Below, in pieces: positions 1 through 10,118 of a stretch of 64,000 nucleotides of DNA. Source of the stretch: Plutella xylostella (Eukaryota; Arthropoda; Insecta; Lepidoptera; Plutellidae). The position numbers and the translations under genes were made by a program. How positions within the stretch are numbered: position 1 is the first letter of the stretch; every line of letters begins with the position of its first letter. The notes beneath the pieces were generated by a model. It was not told the DNA's origin and did not search any database. It saw nothing but the letters and a program-made list of their open reading frames with translations. Location: positions 2,294,001-2,358,000 of the forward strand of contig NC_064010.1 of the NCBI RefSeq assembly GCF_932276165.1, read 5' to 3'.

Positions 1-229
1 GTATCCATATGTATAAATACCTACCTATATGTATAGGTACATACCTTCCATAACTTTCTGACAAGTCAGGAATAATAAGGAAGTACTTAAGTCTTATGTA
101 TACTTATACCTTTCTTTTTAGTATATCTATTACCTAGAAATCTATGCATTATAAATTTATAGATTCAAATATTTATCTACTGATATACTCATCAGTAGCT
201 TATGGGTCACAGTTGGTTTTCTCTCCACC

Positions 230-600
230 ATGCGATAATAAACACATCTCACAATGTTTAACTAGGTTTCAGATAGGCTCAGACTACATAATAGACGCAT
301 TTTTCCTGAAATAAAAATGACATATTATGTATCTAGCCTATCTGAAACCTAGTCATTTCTGCATGGTGATATTACAACTGAGGCGCGCGGGCGACTCACT
401 CTATTTATATAGGCACCCGCACCTTGCAAATTAAAGGTGGAGAGAAAAATGGACTTTATTTAACTGTCACTGTGACCCTTATGATGCCGAACACGGAGAA
501 AGTCGAAACGCCATATCTCTCACAATGTTTAACTAGGTTTCAGATAGGCTAGATACATAATATGTCATTTTTATTTCAGGAAAAATGCGTCTATTAAATT
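230..600. repeat. Inverted-repeat (MITE-like) block
   Basis: The words around 257-285 (ending in TTTCAGATAGGCT) reappear inverted at about 329-352. The whole half-element is repeated at about 520-597, where it runs through the same AAAAATGACATA and TTTCCTGAAATAA words in the opposite direction. This gives two overlapping hairpin units, typical of a non-autonomous TIR element that inserted twice or duplicated. I see no coding potential. Positions 1-229 and 600-1250 are AT-rich and hold nothing I can name. Confidence 0.5.
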
Positions 601-1253
601 TCATATACAATGTAAATTGTTACTGAATAAATACAATAAAAAAATACAATAAATAACGATTTCCCTTTTTTTTGAGGCTTTACAATATTGCTAAAATTTG
701 AGATGCATTAAGTAAAGTAATAATGGATATTTGTAGACTATATACGAAAGTTTTATGTGACTATATTTATTTTATCGTAAATGTTATTAATAACGAGAAA
801 TCAGACAGAAACTACAAACTGTTACTTTTGTCCCCGGTCTCCCCTACCCATGCACCTTAAGCTTAAATTAACTAAAACTAATGTTTCGATGTAATCAGAA
901 TTACCCGCATATGTTCAGAATAAACCTCGTGCAGTGAAGAAACAAAATCAACGAATTCCGATGGTTTACAGAATCCTATTACTTATTTACTTACTTACGA
1001 AACAGAGATTTAGGTACCTATGTAGTATATTCAAGTAGGTATACAAAGCGATTTTAAATGAATATTAATCACATACGAACAAAAAAGTGTCAAAATACGA
1101 ACATGTATCGAACCTTTCGGAATAACCCACCTTCACCTTAATTAGAAAATACTTAATTATAAGTAGGTAGGTATATAACCTAAAAACGTTAACTATCGAA
1201 GAATCGTTTCGCCGCTCCACTCCATAACCACATCTTCGGCGCGCCTCCATTAC

Positions 1254-1410
1254 TTAGTGCCAATTTCTCCATAGTCGGTTAGAGCACAACCAGGGAGTAG
1301 TGGTTGACTTTTGACACATCTGTCATGAATTTTATATGGAGATGACGTTTAATTTGTAAAGCAATCCCCATCGGTTAGATAACCGACAATGGAGAAATTG
1401 GCACTTATTC
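1254..1410. mobile_element. MITE, AGTGCCAATTTCTCCAT family, copy 1
   Basis: The ends AGTGCCAATTTCTCCAT and ATGGAGAAATTGGCACTT are inverted copies about 155 bp apart, with an inner inverted pair built on CGGTTAGA and AACCGA. A second full copy lies at 5752-5913, a truncated one at about 7080-7175, and a diverged relative at 54355-54517. The ATG of a long ORF starting at 1389 lies inside the right TIR, which is why I do not treat that ORF as a gene. Confidence 0.75.
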
Positions 1411-2115
1411 TATCGTCCATTAAACTTGCTCAATTAAATGCTGAACAAACCTCAAAGGCACAAAACTCAATTTGGAGTGCGACCGCAAGATGGAGCCTTG
1501 AGACGTTCCCGCCTAATTCTGTTACCAACACAAGATGGCCGACGTCTTCGTTGCCATGGCAACCAAACGTCTCCGCCCGTAAGGCACGCCAAAAACAACT
1601 TAAAGTTAATAGTAGTATAGTGCAGAGTTCTCTCAATACCAAGGTTCTTTCATGGAAACAACGTCTTAAAACGTTGGTTTTTGAATTGCCAGCGTAACGT
1701 AGACGGGATAAGGAAGAGATTGGTTTGGTTGGTGAGTTCTTTTGTAAGTTATCTGTGGGGTTAGGTAGATGTAGGTGTGTACGGGAAATGTTGCCACATT
1801 TCCTTCCATTAAGGGCTGAAATGCCGTAAATCTGTTTCTAAAGGCTTATTAAATTTTCTAGCAGCCTGCTCAATACATTGTTAGGGGTGGATGGGGACAG
1901 AATGTCGCTTTTTAAGAGAAAAATATGGATTTTTCATCTTTTTGTCTTCGTAAGCTGGCTCTTTGAGATTTGTTGAAGACAATAGTCTTCATTTTAAATG
2001 AGTTGGTAACTGTAGCTACCTAGATATAAGTAATATTTAATAACTAACTTAAAAGTAATAAGTTTTGTGTAGCTGTCCAAACAGGCCTATTATATTTATG
2101 TATTTCGACGACTGT

Positions 2116-2262
2116 AAGCCCCTGTTCCACAATGTCTGGTTAGTGGCTACCTGTGAGATAAAATGCATGCTGTCACTTTCTGTTATTATTTTTTTGACAG
2201 TGACAGCATGTATTTTATCTCACAGGTAGCCACTAACCAGACATTGTGGAACAAGGCCTAAG
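2116..2262. mobile_element. Palindromic MITE, ACAATGTCTGGTTAGTGG family, copy 1
   Basis: This is a near-perfect hairpin. TTCCACAATGTCTGGTTAG at the left is matched by CTAACCAGACATTGTGGAA at the right, and the arms continue through CACAGG/CCTGTG and TGACAGCATG to a short T-rich centre. A second, more diverged copy lies at about 7712-7847. Confidence 0.75.
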
Positions 2263-2433
2263 TATAACTGCACCTTGAAACCTACTAGTGAGGTACGCAC
2301 CTAACCTACCTCGAATTGATAAGCAAATTTTCAGAACGACTAAGGCGACCGTGTCTGGCGAACTACCAACATTGTAATAAACCCCTGAGATAGGTACTTA
2401 CTTAGCAACAATGATGAATCTACATTTGACGGC

Positions 2434-2697
2434 ACCGTAGCTAAGGCGGTAGTGAAGCTGCTTCCGAAGCTGAGGGCCGCGGGTTCGAATCCCGCCCAGG
2501 GCAAACATTTGTGTGATGAGCATTTGTGTTTGCCTTGTGTCAGGTTGTCGTTTAGGTATACATATATTAAATATGTATCTATCTATGTATTTGAGTAGAT
2601 AAGATACATCAGCTGTCCGACACCCATAACACAGGTTCTACCGAGCTTGGGGTCGGATGGCCGTGTGTGAGATGTACCCACATATTTATTTATTTAC
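2434..2697 (+). mobile_element. tRNA-headed SINE, family A (variant head)
   Basis: The head resembles a tRNA with a pol III B box (GGGTTCGAATCCCGCC). The body shares the long 3' segment containing AGCTGTCCGACACCCATAAC and GGGGTCGGATGGCCGTG with the copies at 3513, 16232, 33683 and 55692. The tail is (ATTT)n. The head differs from those copies, so it is either an older subfamily or a different tRNA head fused to the same tail. Confidence 0.75.
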
Positions 2698-3097
2698 ATC
2701 TATATAAGCGAAAGGTCACGTACAGACTGATTCATCACGAAATCTCAGAAACTACAAGTAGTTATACTGTATTCATTCTTATTGGGCACAAAAGGTAAAC
2801 AATCTTTGTGTGTCTTTTTAATTAAAATACTATTAAGTAAATAAATAAACTACGGGCAAAATAAATGGTTTTATTACGAAAACAATCATTTTTGCTTGTA
2901 AGTATTTCATTTGTCATTATGTTGTATTTTATAACTTGTTTTTAAAATAATTCAAATAAAAAGACACTCAAAGATTACTTAAAATCTACGACAAGTAAGA
3001 AAAAATAGATTATACTAGGAGTCTCAAATTTTGCATAGGGGTTCCTTTTAGGACTTAGGTAGGAATTCAACCCTTAAGGGGTAAAAATTTGAGGAAC

Positions 3098-3152
3098 GGG
3101 AGTCGTCCACGGGAAAACATTTTAAGGCGAAGCGAAGCTTGCGGGCAACAGC
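3098..3152 (+). mobile_element. 3' end of a Helitron-like repeat next to a splice acceptor
   Basis: ACGGGAAAACATTTTAAGG followed by GCGAAGCGAAGCTTGCGGG and CAACAGCTA matches the 3' ends of the Lepidoptera-typical repeat family seen complete at 18006-18206 (inverted). It ends about 38 bp before the AG that opens the exon at 3191. The Helitron assignment is from memory of family ends (the other end starts TCCTAACTAATATTATAAATG-like), so I treat it as tentative. Confidence 0.5.
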
Positions 3153-3190
3153 TACTTAGTTTAAATTATAAATTTTTTCTTTGTTTCCAG

Positions 3191-5021
3191 GAGCGGCGGC
3201 AGTAGATTTCACATCGAAACACCAACAATCATCCGACTGTAAAAAGGTAATAAAAACATAATAATTATACAAGATGTTGCAAAAAGCACATGCTGGTTTC
3301 GGCTTAGTATACCCTTTTTGCAACAACCTGTATAGGTAATCAAATCATTATAGCACCCGTCACCCTAGTCCCGACTCCCGACTACTCCCGACTTTGAAGG
3401 CAAGCGTGCACTATATATATAAATCTAAATAAATTCTGACATCACTAGTTATTATTCTGAGCTTCTGTGGCGTCCAACTATCGGTATCGTATTGGACCAA
3501 AAATAGAGAATGGACGACCGAATGGCGTAGTGGTTAGTGACCCTGACTATTGAGTCGAAGGTCCCGGGTTCGATTCCCGGCTGGGGCAGATATTTGTTTA
3601 AACATAGATATTTGTTCTCGGGTCTTGGGTGTTGATATTTATATTTAGTATCTATCTATCTATGTATTTGTGTAGATATATCAGCTGTCCGACACCCATA
3701 ACACAGGTTCTGCCTAGCTTGGGGTCGGATGGCCGTGTGTGAGATGTCCCCACATATTTATTTATTTATAAAGATACTATAAATGTACCGAGAAACGGAG
3801 TCGGCAATGCCGATGAAGTGGACGCACTTGTGTGAATTACTATACAAATAATACTGAATGCGATGCGTCCGTTGCGTACGATGCTTAAAAGTGGACTGGA
3901 CGTTTACCTTAAGTAGGTATCTTAATCTTAATCTTAACTAATATTATAAATGCGAAAGTAACTGTGTCTATCTGTCTGTCTGTCTGTCTGTCTGTTACTG
4001 TTTCACGCCAAAACTGCTGAACGGATTTGAATGAAATTTGGTATACATACCTACGGTCTAGACCCTGGGACAGAACATATAGGCTACTTTTTATGCCGGA
4101 ATGGACAACATTTCAAAAAACTAAAGCTGCTATAAATCGAAAACCATTTCGAGATTTAGCTCTAAAGGCTACAAAAAAAATGTTTTTGTATTTTTTGGAT
4201 GTATCATTTTCGAGAAAATCATAAAATAGTAAAAAAGTGCTGATGACGTCATGCATCAGGTGCGATGCATTTTGATGATCAAAGCCTATAGATTTAAAAA
4301 CAAAGTAACTGTCACTTTCATTTTTGATTGACGTTGACGTTTTATCGTGACGTTGTTGTTTATTTGGGTCATTTTCATTAATTCTGTTCTGACACTTTCT
4401 GACTATTTTTTTTATTTATTATTAAGTGATGACCTCTATATAATATGTCCCAGAGCATGCCACCGCCTACACAGCTGAAAAAATGCTTCTGCTTATTTTT
4501 TTACATGATAAGTACCTACTTTCCATCATTAGAAATATCAAGGTCATTTGAAAATGACCCATTTGTTGGTTGGCATGAAAACAAAGTTTAAATGTCACTT
4601 GTCAGTGTCATTTATGTTTTTTTAGAGACTCAGGCAATAGACAAAAATAAAAATTGAGCCTAATATGTGACGTCACTTCCGGTTTTAAAATAATTAACTT
4701 TAAAGTTAAAAATAACATGCAAAAATTTATGTATATACAAAATAAAAAAATACGGGTTCACTAATTTTCTATAAACTTTCCGAATAACTAATAAAAATAT
4801 AGGGTAAAGAAAATGAAATGTTGTCCATTCCCACGGGAAAACTTTTTAAGGCGAAGCGAAGCGCGCGGAAACAGTTTTTGATAAATTTTCGATTGTGTCC
4901 GCAGCCTGACGGATCGAGGACTTCGGGCCACACCTCCGACTCAGACACCGAGCACAGCGACGACGACATCGACATAGTCGGCGAACCCGCCTACCCGTAC
5001 AGCAACAATAGTAACATGTAG
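3191..5021 (+). CDS. Last two coding exons of an unidentified gene
   Basis: Two exons join in phase: 3191-3246 (acceptor TTTGTTTCCAG, donor GTAATA) and 4905-5021 (acceptor TGTGTCCGCAG, stop TAG at 5019-5021). The open frame in the first exon starts at its third base and ends exactly on a codon, and the second exon is in phase 0. Together they give about 56 residues. The tail is hydrophilic and acidic, with a serine/aspartate run (SDSDTEHSDDDIDIVGEP), as often seen at the C-terminus of nuclear regulators. I do not recognise the family. The upstream exons are either before the window or too short to see. The 1.66-kb intron holds a SINE and a Helitron-like repeat. A polyadenylation signal AATAAA is at 5249. 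Confidence 0.6.
3269..3336. mobile_element. Short MITE of the GTTGCAAAAAG family
   Basis: TACAAGATGTTGCAAAAAG at the left and CTTTTTGCAACAACCTGTA at the right are inverted ends, enclosing GGTTTCGGCTTAGTATACC. It is a deleted version of the element complete at 34587-34827. Confidence 0.65.
3513..3770 (+). mobile_element. tRNA-headed SINE, family A
   Basis: The head GACCGAATGGCGTAGTGG resembles an A box and GGTTCGATTCCCGGC a B box. It is followed by the GATATTTGTTTAAAC spacer, the CAGCTGTCCGACACCC body and an (ATTT)n tail. It lies in the intron between the two exons of the first gene, in sense orientation. Confidence 0.85.
3935..4875 (+). mobile_element. Helitron-like repeat with internal cargo
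   Basis: The left part (CTAATATTATAAATGCG, a TCTG microsatellite, then GAACGGATTTGAATGAAATT) is the common lepidopteran repeat present as short complete copies at 18006, 18778 and 22905. The matching right end (CACGGGAAAACTTTTTAAGG, GCGAAGCGAAGC, CGGAAACAG) appears only at about 4830-4875. Either the element carries about 600 bp of extra sequence or two pieces lie side by side. Its right end is about 30 bp before the acceptor at 4904. No ORF is recognised inside. Confidence 0.5.
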
Positions 5022-5097
5022 TTGCCTACCCGTCTCGGGATCTCAGCGTATGTGGTGTAAATTATTAAATTCAGCTATAAGTACATGCTTAACTTAA

Positions 5098-5185
5098 CCG
5101 CCTACCGTACAGTAACAATAGTGATATTATGTAATTACCTACCCCTCCCGGGATCTCAGCGTGTATGGTGTTAATTGTTATTATT
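5098..5185 (+). repeat. Tandem copy of the last codons and 3'UTR of the upstream gene
   Basis: The segment ACCGCCTACCGTACAGTAAC and what follows repeats 4988-5075 of the last exon with small changes, at an offset of about 112 bp. Both copies contain GGGATCTCAGCG. The copy has lost the reading frame (a base is missing in the CCCGTACAG word), so it is a non-coding remnant in the 3'UTR. Confidence 0.7.
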
Positions 5186-5393
5186 GATTGTGTTTCATTC
5201 ATTAAAAAATACTTATGTAAACAAGTAAAGTAAGTACCTATATACATAAATAAAAACTATATAAGTAGGTATTTTATGTACATATAGTATCGGAAAAACG
5301 GCAAAATTTTAAATAGCTATATACCTACCCACGAGAAATGAAAAAGTTACAGTGACAATTAGCACCAAATAACTCCTATATCCCATTCCACGG

Positions 5394-5745
5394 GGAAAGA
5401 CATCTGTGCAGCGAGCACCGGATTCGATACTATTTTCGAATCTAAACGAAGGGTCACTTTTACCAAACGCTAAACGTATTTAAATCAAATTTTAAATACA
5501 TTTTGTACTAACTGACAGACGTATGGCAGGCTACTAAATACGTTTAGCGTTTGGTGAAATTCCACCTAACATATGGAAAAAACAAATGACACTTTTGTAA
5601 CTAACTTTGCCTTACATTTTGACAGTGACAGTTGACGATACGCAACGTTAACGGAGGTTCGAAACTCGCGACTCTGATACCAACAAAAACTACCCTTATT
5701 CGAATGTAATAAGGGTTCTGTCAGATGTCTTTCCCCGTGGAATGC
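5394..5745. mobile_element. Nested inverted repeat, about 350 bp
   Basis: The outer ends ATTCCACGGGGAAAGACATC and its inverse GATGTCTTTCCCCGTGGAAT bound the element. Inside, ACCAAACGCTAAACGTATTT and AAATACGTTTAGCGTTTGGT form a second, smaller hairpin at about 5461-5562. This is consistent with one small TIR element inside another; no coding region is evident. Confidence 0.65.
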
Positions 5746-5751
5746 GATATT

Positions 5752-5913
5752 TAGTGTCAATTTCTCCATTCTCGGTCAGAGCATAACCAGGCAGTAGTGG
5801 TTAAATTTTGACATATCTGTCGTGAATTAGAATCTTATGTGGAGATGACGTTTAATTTATAAATCAATCCCTTGTCGGTGAGATAACCGCCAATGGAGAA
5901 ATTGGCACTTACA
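5752..5913. mobile_element. MITE, AGTGCCAATTTCTCCAT family, copy 2
   Basis: It has the same architecture as the copy at 1254-1410: AGTGTCAATTTCTCCATTC at the left, ATGGAGAAATTGGCACTT at the right, and the inner words CATAACCAGGCAGTAGTGG and GGAGATGACGTTTAATTTA. Confidence 0.75.
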
Positions 5914-6393
5914 CTGATAAGAAATAGGTACCTACTTGACTAGCATATTGATGCTGTTTGCAATATTGAAGTAGATACATTCAACAGCGCATCAAAATAT
6001 TAGCAACTAAAAACGAAAATATTTTGATCAAAGTCTAAATTAATTATTATATAAAGTATACTTAATCAATTAACAAATGTGCAATAAATAATTCGTCATT
6101 TTTGTAAATACGTTTTTTCTAGTCATAGATTTAAATTACTCTTGTTAAGTGTAGTTTAATTTAAGTACTGTAATTTATAAATTAAGTTTAAGTTAAAGAT
6201 AAACTTAAGTACTCATGTTTTTTCTAGTCAATGTCAAGTTTTGTTATATTTCAGATAGGTATAATTGTATTCATACACAAGTTTAACTATAGTCACTTTT
6301 CGATAGAACAGTAAAAAGGTAGGCATTCTTAAGAAAACTTATAAGTTACCTACATTTAAAATGTAATGTACTATACTAGCTAGTATATACTAA

Positions 6394-6542
6394 CCCCCTT
6401 ATTCATAGAAAAGTTACAATACGTTTTAAGTAATAAACTGTTTTGTCCCTCTCTGTCAAAGAACAAATTGTTCTTTGTCGGAGAGGGACAAAACAGTGTA
6501 TTAGTTAAAACGTTCTGTAACTTCTCTATGAATAAGGGGGTA
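6394..6542. mobile_element. Palindromic MITE, CCCCCTTATTCAT family, copy 1
   Basis: The ends CCCCCTTATTCATAGA and TCTATGAATAAGGGGG, and the centre GTCCCTCTCTGTCAAAGAAC/GTTCTTTGTCGGAGAGGGAC, make an almost complete hairpin of about 148 bp. A second copy is at 15578-15724. Confidence 0.8.
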
Positions 6543-7459
6543 AGTCTATGGTTACTGACATGTTTTCACAGTATAACTACACTAACCAACAATAGATAAA
6601 GACCCAGTTTCCCATTTGATTTTGAGTTACATACAGTGACTACGGGCCAGTTTTTTTATTCGTAGGTAAGTACCTACTACCTAGTTATCTCAAACATTAG
6701 TAAATAAACGCAAATAAAATATTTGATTTGATACTTACTAAATGATGATGGGCACAAAAATATGGAAGCTGGGACCATCACCAATAGAAATGAGTGATAG
6801 AATAACGCAAGCGCTAGTCCTGATTTACTGTCCAATTAGAATAATCGTAACTTATACGGATTTGTCGTCATAATATTTTTTTGCTCACTTGAAAAGAGCT
6901 ATCCAACGATGTATGACTCATCTTTATTGGACATAGGTCCCAAAACGCCCATTGTCATGTATAGATTCTAAATAGAACGATAAGTACGTCACTTAATCGC
7001 GGGACAATCGACTGATGATGAACCGTTCAGAATCTGTCAATTTAATATCTGAGATTAAACAGACTTCAGTTAATCAAATTAAGTGCCAATTTCGCCATAG
7101 TGGGTTTGAGCATAACCAGGGATTACTGCTTGACTTGTGACACATCTGTCAAGAATTTAATATGGAGATGACGTATAATAATACCTAACGATCTACGAGC
7201 CGACGAATTTGAATTTGAATTTATACATTGAGTAACTAACTACTTAAGTAACTATATAGATTTTTAATAACACAAAATGTCAATAATTAGGTTTAATTTG
7301 TTGTTAAACTAATAAAATGAACACAATATTGAAGATGCAGTTTTTTTAAACTCATAAAACTCCCGTATTTATAAATTTCCGAATTGCTAGATCTGTTTTT
7401 TCCAGAATATCTCGCAATATTACCAACACCAAGTTGAGTCTTGGTAGCGATCGCGTAAA

Positions 7460-7591
7460 GCTGCGTACAGACTGGCCAAACGATCGCCAACGAACGGGTT
7501 TCGTTGACCTTCGTTGCTGCAATCTGCCCTGTATTATGTTGTATGATAAATATCCATCGTTAGGCGTTCGTTGGGCCGGTCTGTACGCAGC
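7460..7591. mobile_element. TIR MITE, GCTGCGTACAGACCGG family, copy 1
   Basis: Left GCTGCGTACAGACTGGCC and right GGCCGGTCTGTACGCAGC are inverted. The inner words AACGAACGGGTTTCGTTG and GGATATTTATC-type segments are shared with copies at 12315, 26829, 50771 and 53089. The copies I can delimit are flanked by TAAA on one side and TTAA on the other, so the target could be TA or TTAA. Confidence 0.75.
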
Positions 7592-7711
7592 TTAACAGAT
7601 AAGGTCTCGGCCTTCATTCGTAAGCCGTGGGTTCGAATCCTGCCATGTAGGTACCAATGAATTCTTTGGAAATAAGAAATTTAAATACTTACACGAGGGC
7701 ACACTTGAGGG

Positions 7712-7847
7712 CTTGTTTCAAAATGTCTGGTTAGTGGTTACCTGTGCGATAAAATACATGCTGCCAGTGTCAAAAATAATAACAGAGAGTGACGGCATGT
7801 TTTTTATCTCACAGGTAGCCATTAACCAGACATTGTGAAATAGGGCC
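7712..7847. mobile_element. Palindromic MITE, ACAATGTCTGGTTAGTGG family, copy 2
   Basis: It has the same inverted arms as 2116-2262: AAAATGTCTGGTTAGTGGTT at the left and AACCAGACATTGTGAAAT at the right, with CTGCCAGTGTC near the centre. Confidence 0.7.
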
Positions 7848-7868
7848 TTATACTAAATACTTACTTAC

Positions 7869-9490
7869 CTACTTACTCCGCTGGCTCAGCGACCCGAAGT
7901 GGATCTTGGCCTCAGACGCAAGAAGTCGCCACTGGTCTCTATCCTGCGCAGTCGCTCTCCAGTCGCCTGCCTGTAGTTGGCGCAGGTCCTTGCCGACTTC
8001 ATCGCTCCAGCGATATTTGGGACGGCCAACTGGTCTACGACCGCTTGGTACTCCAAGGTAGGCCCTCTTGGCAGCGCGATCCTCCCCCATCCTTTGCAGA
8101 TGACCAAGCCAACGGAGTCGCTGGGATTTAATTTGACCAATGATGTTTGGCTCGGAAATCAGGTCTTCGATTTCCTGGTTCTTCCGTACTCTCCAGCAAC
8201 CATTTTCCCTCCTAGTTGGTCCGAGCATTTTCCTCATCACCTTTCTTTCCGCAACCAGAAGTTTATTCTCTTCCTTGAGAGTGAGTGTCCAAGCCTCAGA
8301 GCCATACATCAAGATCGGCCGGAATACGGTTTTATAAATTCGGATCTTGGTTTTCCTGCTGAGAAGCTTTGACACTAGCACTTTATGAAGTGCAGCGCTG
8401 CATCGGAGGGCGTTTTGTACTCGGATGTCGATCTCCTGCTCCCTTGTGTTTGTGTCAGTGATCGTACAACCTAAGTAGGTATTTGAATTTGGCCACTCCC
8501 ACTTGCAGGTTTTTTCGTACCTCATGGTTGCCTCGGTGTCGTGTCATGTGGAAGTATTCGGTCTTTTCTGTGCTGATTCTGAGCCCGACCCTGTGAGCTG
8601 CCTCTTCCAGTATCTTGGCAGCTTCTTGGACCTCGCGTTCACTCTCCCCCAACAGAGCTAAAGTCGTCGGCGAACCCGATCACCTTGTGCTGTCCATTCA
8701 GTTGTACTCCGCCATCGTGTGTTAACACTTTTTGGATGACATACTCCAACACCAGCTTAAACAGCGCGGGTGACAGGGCGTCTCCTTGCTTGAGCCCGGT
8801 TACCACGGAAAAAGCGTCAGTCAGGTCACCTTCCTCCTTTACGCGCATCCTACTTATACCCGTAGCCACTTTTATCATGGACACTAGTTTCCTCTGCATT
8901 TTAAATACTAGCAGTATTTTGAACAGTATTTCCCTGTCTAAACTGTCGTATGCCTTCGTGAAGTCCACAAAAAGTGCGTGAATGTCTTGCGCGTATTCCC
9001 ACCTCTTAGCTGTTTAAGCAGGAAAATCTGGTCAATGGTGCTACGATTGCGTCGGAATCCACACTGGTAGTCTCCCAGAGTCTCTTCTGCATACGGTTCC
9101 AGTCTGCGTAGCAGTATGTAGGAGAGGATCTTATAAGCAGTCGGCAGCAATGCAATACCCGGTAGTTTGAGCATCTTTTCCATCCCTTTTTGTGGATGGG
9201 GCAGATAACGCCAACATTCCATTCGTCCGGCTGTCTTTATGTGTCCCAGATCTTCAGAATCAGCTTGTGAAGGTATTCGTGCCTGTACCTCATTACCACA
9301 ATGATTCCAGACTTCGGCGGTGATATTATCAATACCCGGACATTTATTGTTCTTTAGCTTAGTGATGGCGCTTACTACTTCATCAATGCTTGGTGGTTGT
9401 ACTTCTGATTGGTTTTCACTATCTTCACCTATGCCAAGGCTTTGAACGTCAACCGGAGGACAATTCAGTAGCTCCTGGAAATATACTAAA
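7869..9490 (-). pseudogene. LINE reverse transcriptase relic (non-LTR retrotransposon)
   Basis: Read on the minus strand, several frames follow one another with frameshifts. First (about 9480-9240) comes a segment with NKCPGIDNI. Then, in 9222-8938, comes the RT finger region (GDYQCGFRRNRSTIDQIFLL). Then 8968-8639 has DFTKAYDSLDR, GLKQGDALSP and the catalytic box GFADD. Finally 8525-7869 gives the thumb and a C-terminal region ending RRPVGRPKYRWSDEV...DRDQWR, typical of insect LINEs. The stop is at 7869. The endonuclease domain is missing, so the copy is 5'-truncated and dead. I do not assign a clade. Confidence 0.85.
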
Positions 9491-9699
9491 TACCTACTAC
9501 TTTACATGAAAAATGAAAATGAAAAAAAATTGGTTTATTGTAAGTATAAAAAACACATGCTTGAAACAATTTGCAAGGGCCCCTGTACATAATGATAAGT
9601 TAAGGTCAACCGGGCTAAGTACGACACGGTAAGTGTCTCTCTTGCCAATAACACCCATTTAAATATCTTAGGGCCACTTGCACAAACATATTAAATCTA

Positions 9700-9960
9700 G
9701 ATTAATTTTAAGCCATATTTTTTATGGATTGTTGCAGTCCTATGGCACCCCAGAGGTGCAGAGGGTCTCCACTAACGTCCGCCACTTCCGCCTATCTTCG
9801 GCTGTCCTTTTGGCCTCACTCCAGCTTAGTCCAGCGGCTCGCAACTCGTTTTCGACGCTTCGGCGCCATGTTTGGACAGGGCGTCCCCGGGAGCGCTTGC
9901 CATTTGGTGGCAAGTTAGGTTACCTAAGCTCCAGTCAAAGGCTATAGTTGCGGCATTCGT
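9700..9960 (-). pseudogene. 3' end fragment of a second LINE
   Basis: The minus-strand frame reads KRSRGRPVQTWRRSVENEL, then SWSEAKRTAEDRRKWRTLVE and LCTSGVP. This is the C-terminal tail common to insect LINE ORF2 proteins but a different family from 7869-9490. It is a short orphan fragment with no RT box. Confidence 0.65.
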
Positions 9961-10118
9961 AGCTCCTCTTCGTACAGTGTGTGTGTACATTTTTTATGGA
10001 TTAACGTTTCATAAATCGATATTTGACACTAAATCTAGATTTACTCATTCTAAACTGGAGATATGGCCGCGACCTATCAGGTGAGTGCAAAATATACAGG
10101 GTGTTGCAAAAAGGGTAT

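Larger units (their letters stand above)
5022..7868. other. Gene-free interval filled with small repeats
   Basis: After the stop at 5021 I find only 3'UTR and repeats. These are a tandem duplication of the gene end (4988-5185), a nested inverted repeat (5394-5745), MITE copies (5752-5913, 7080-7175), a palindromic MITE (6394-6542), another TIR MITE (7460-7591) and a second palindrome (7712-7847). The stretch 5914-6393 and most of 6543-7080 show nothing recognisable. Confidence 0.6.

Noticed and set aside
1389..1697. 102-codon ORF on the plus strand
   Set aside because: Its ATG and first codons are the right end of a MITE. Other frames are equally open here and no domain is visible.
3513..3590. 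tRNA gene
   Set aside because: The A and B boxes belong to a SINE head that recurs with the same body at several places. The cloverleaf is imperfect.
7869..8525. 218-codon ORF as a host gene
   Set aside because: It is the C-terminal part of a LINE reverse transcriptase with frameshifts upstream.
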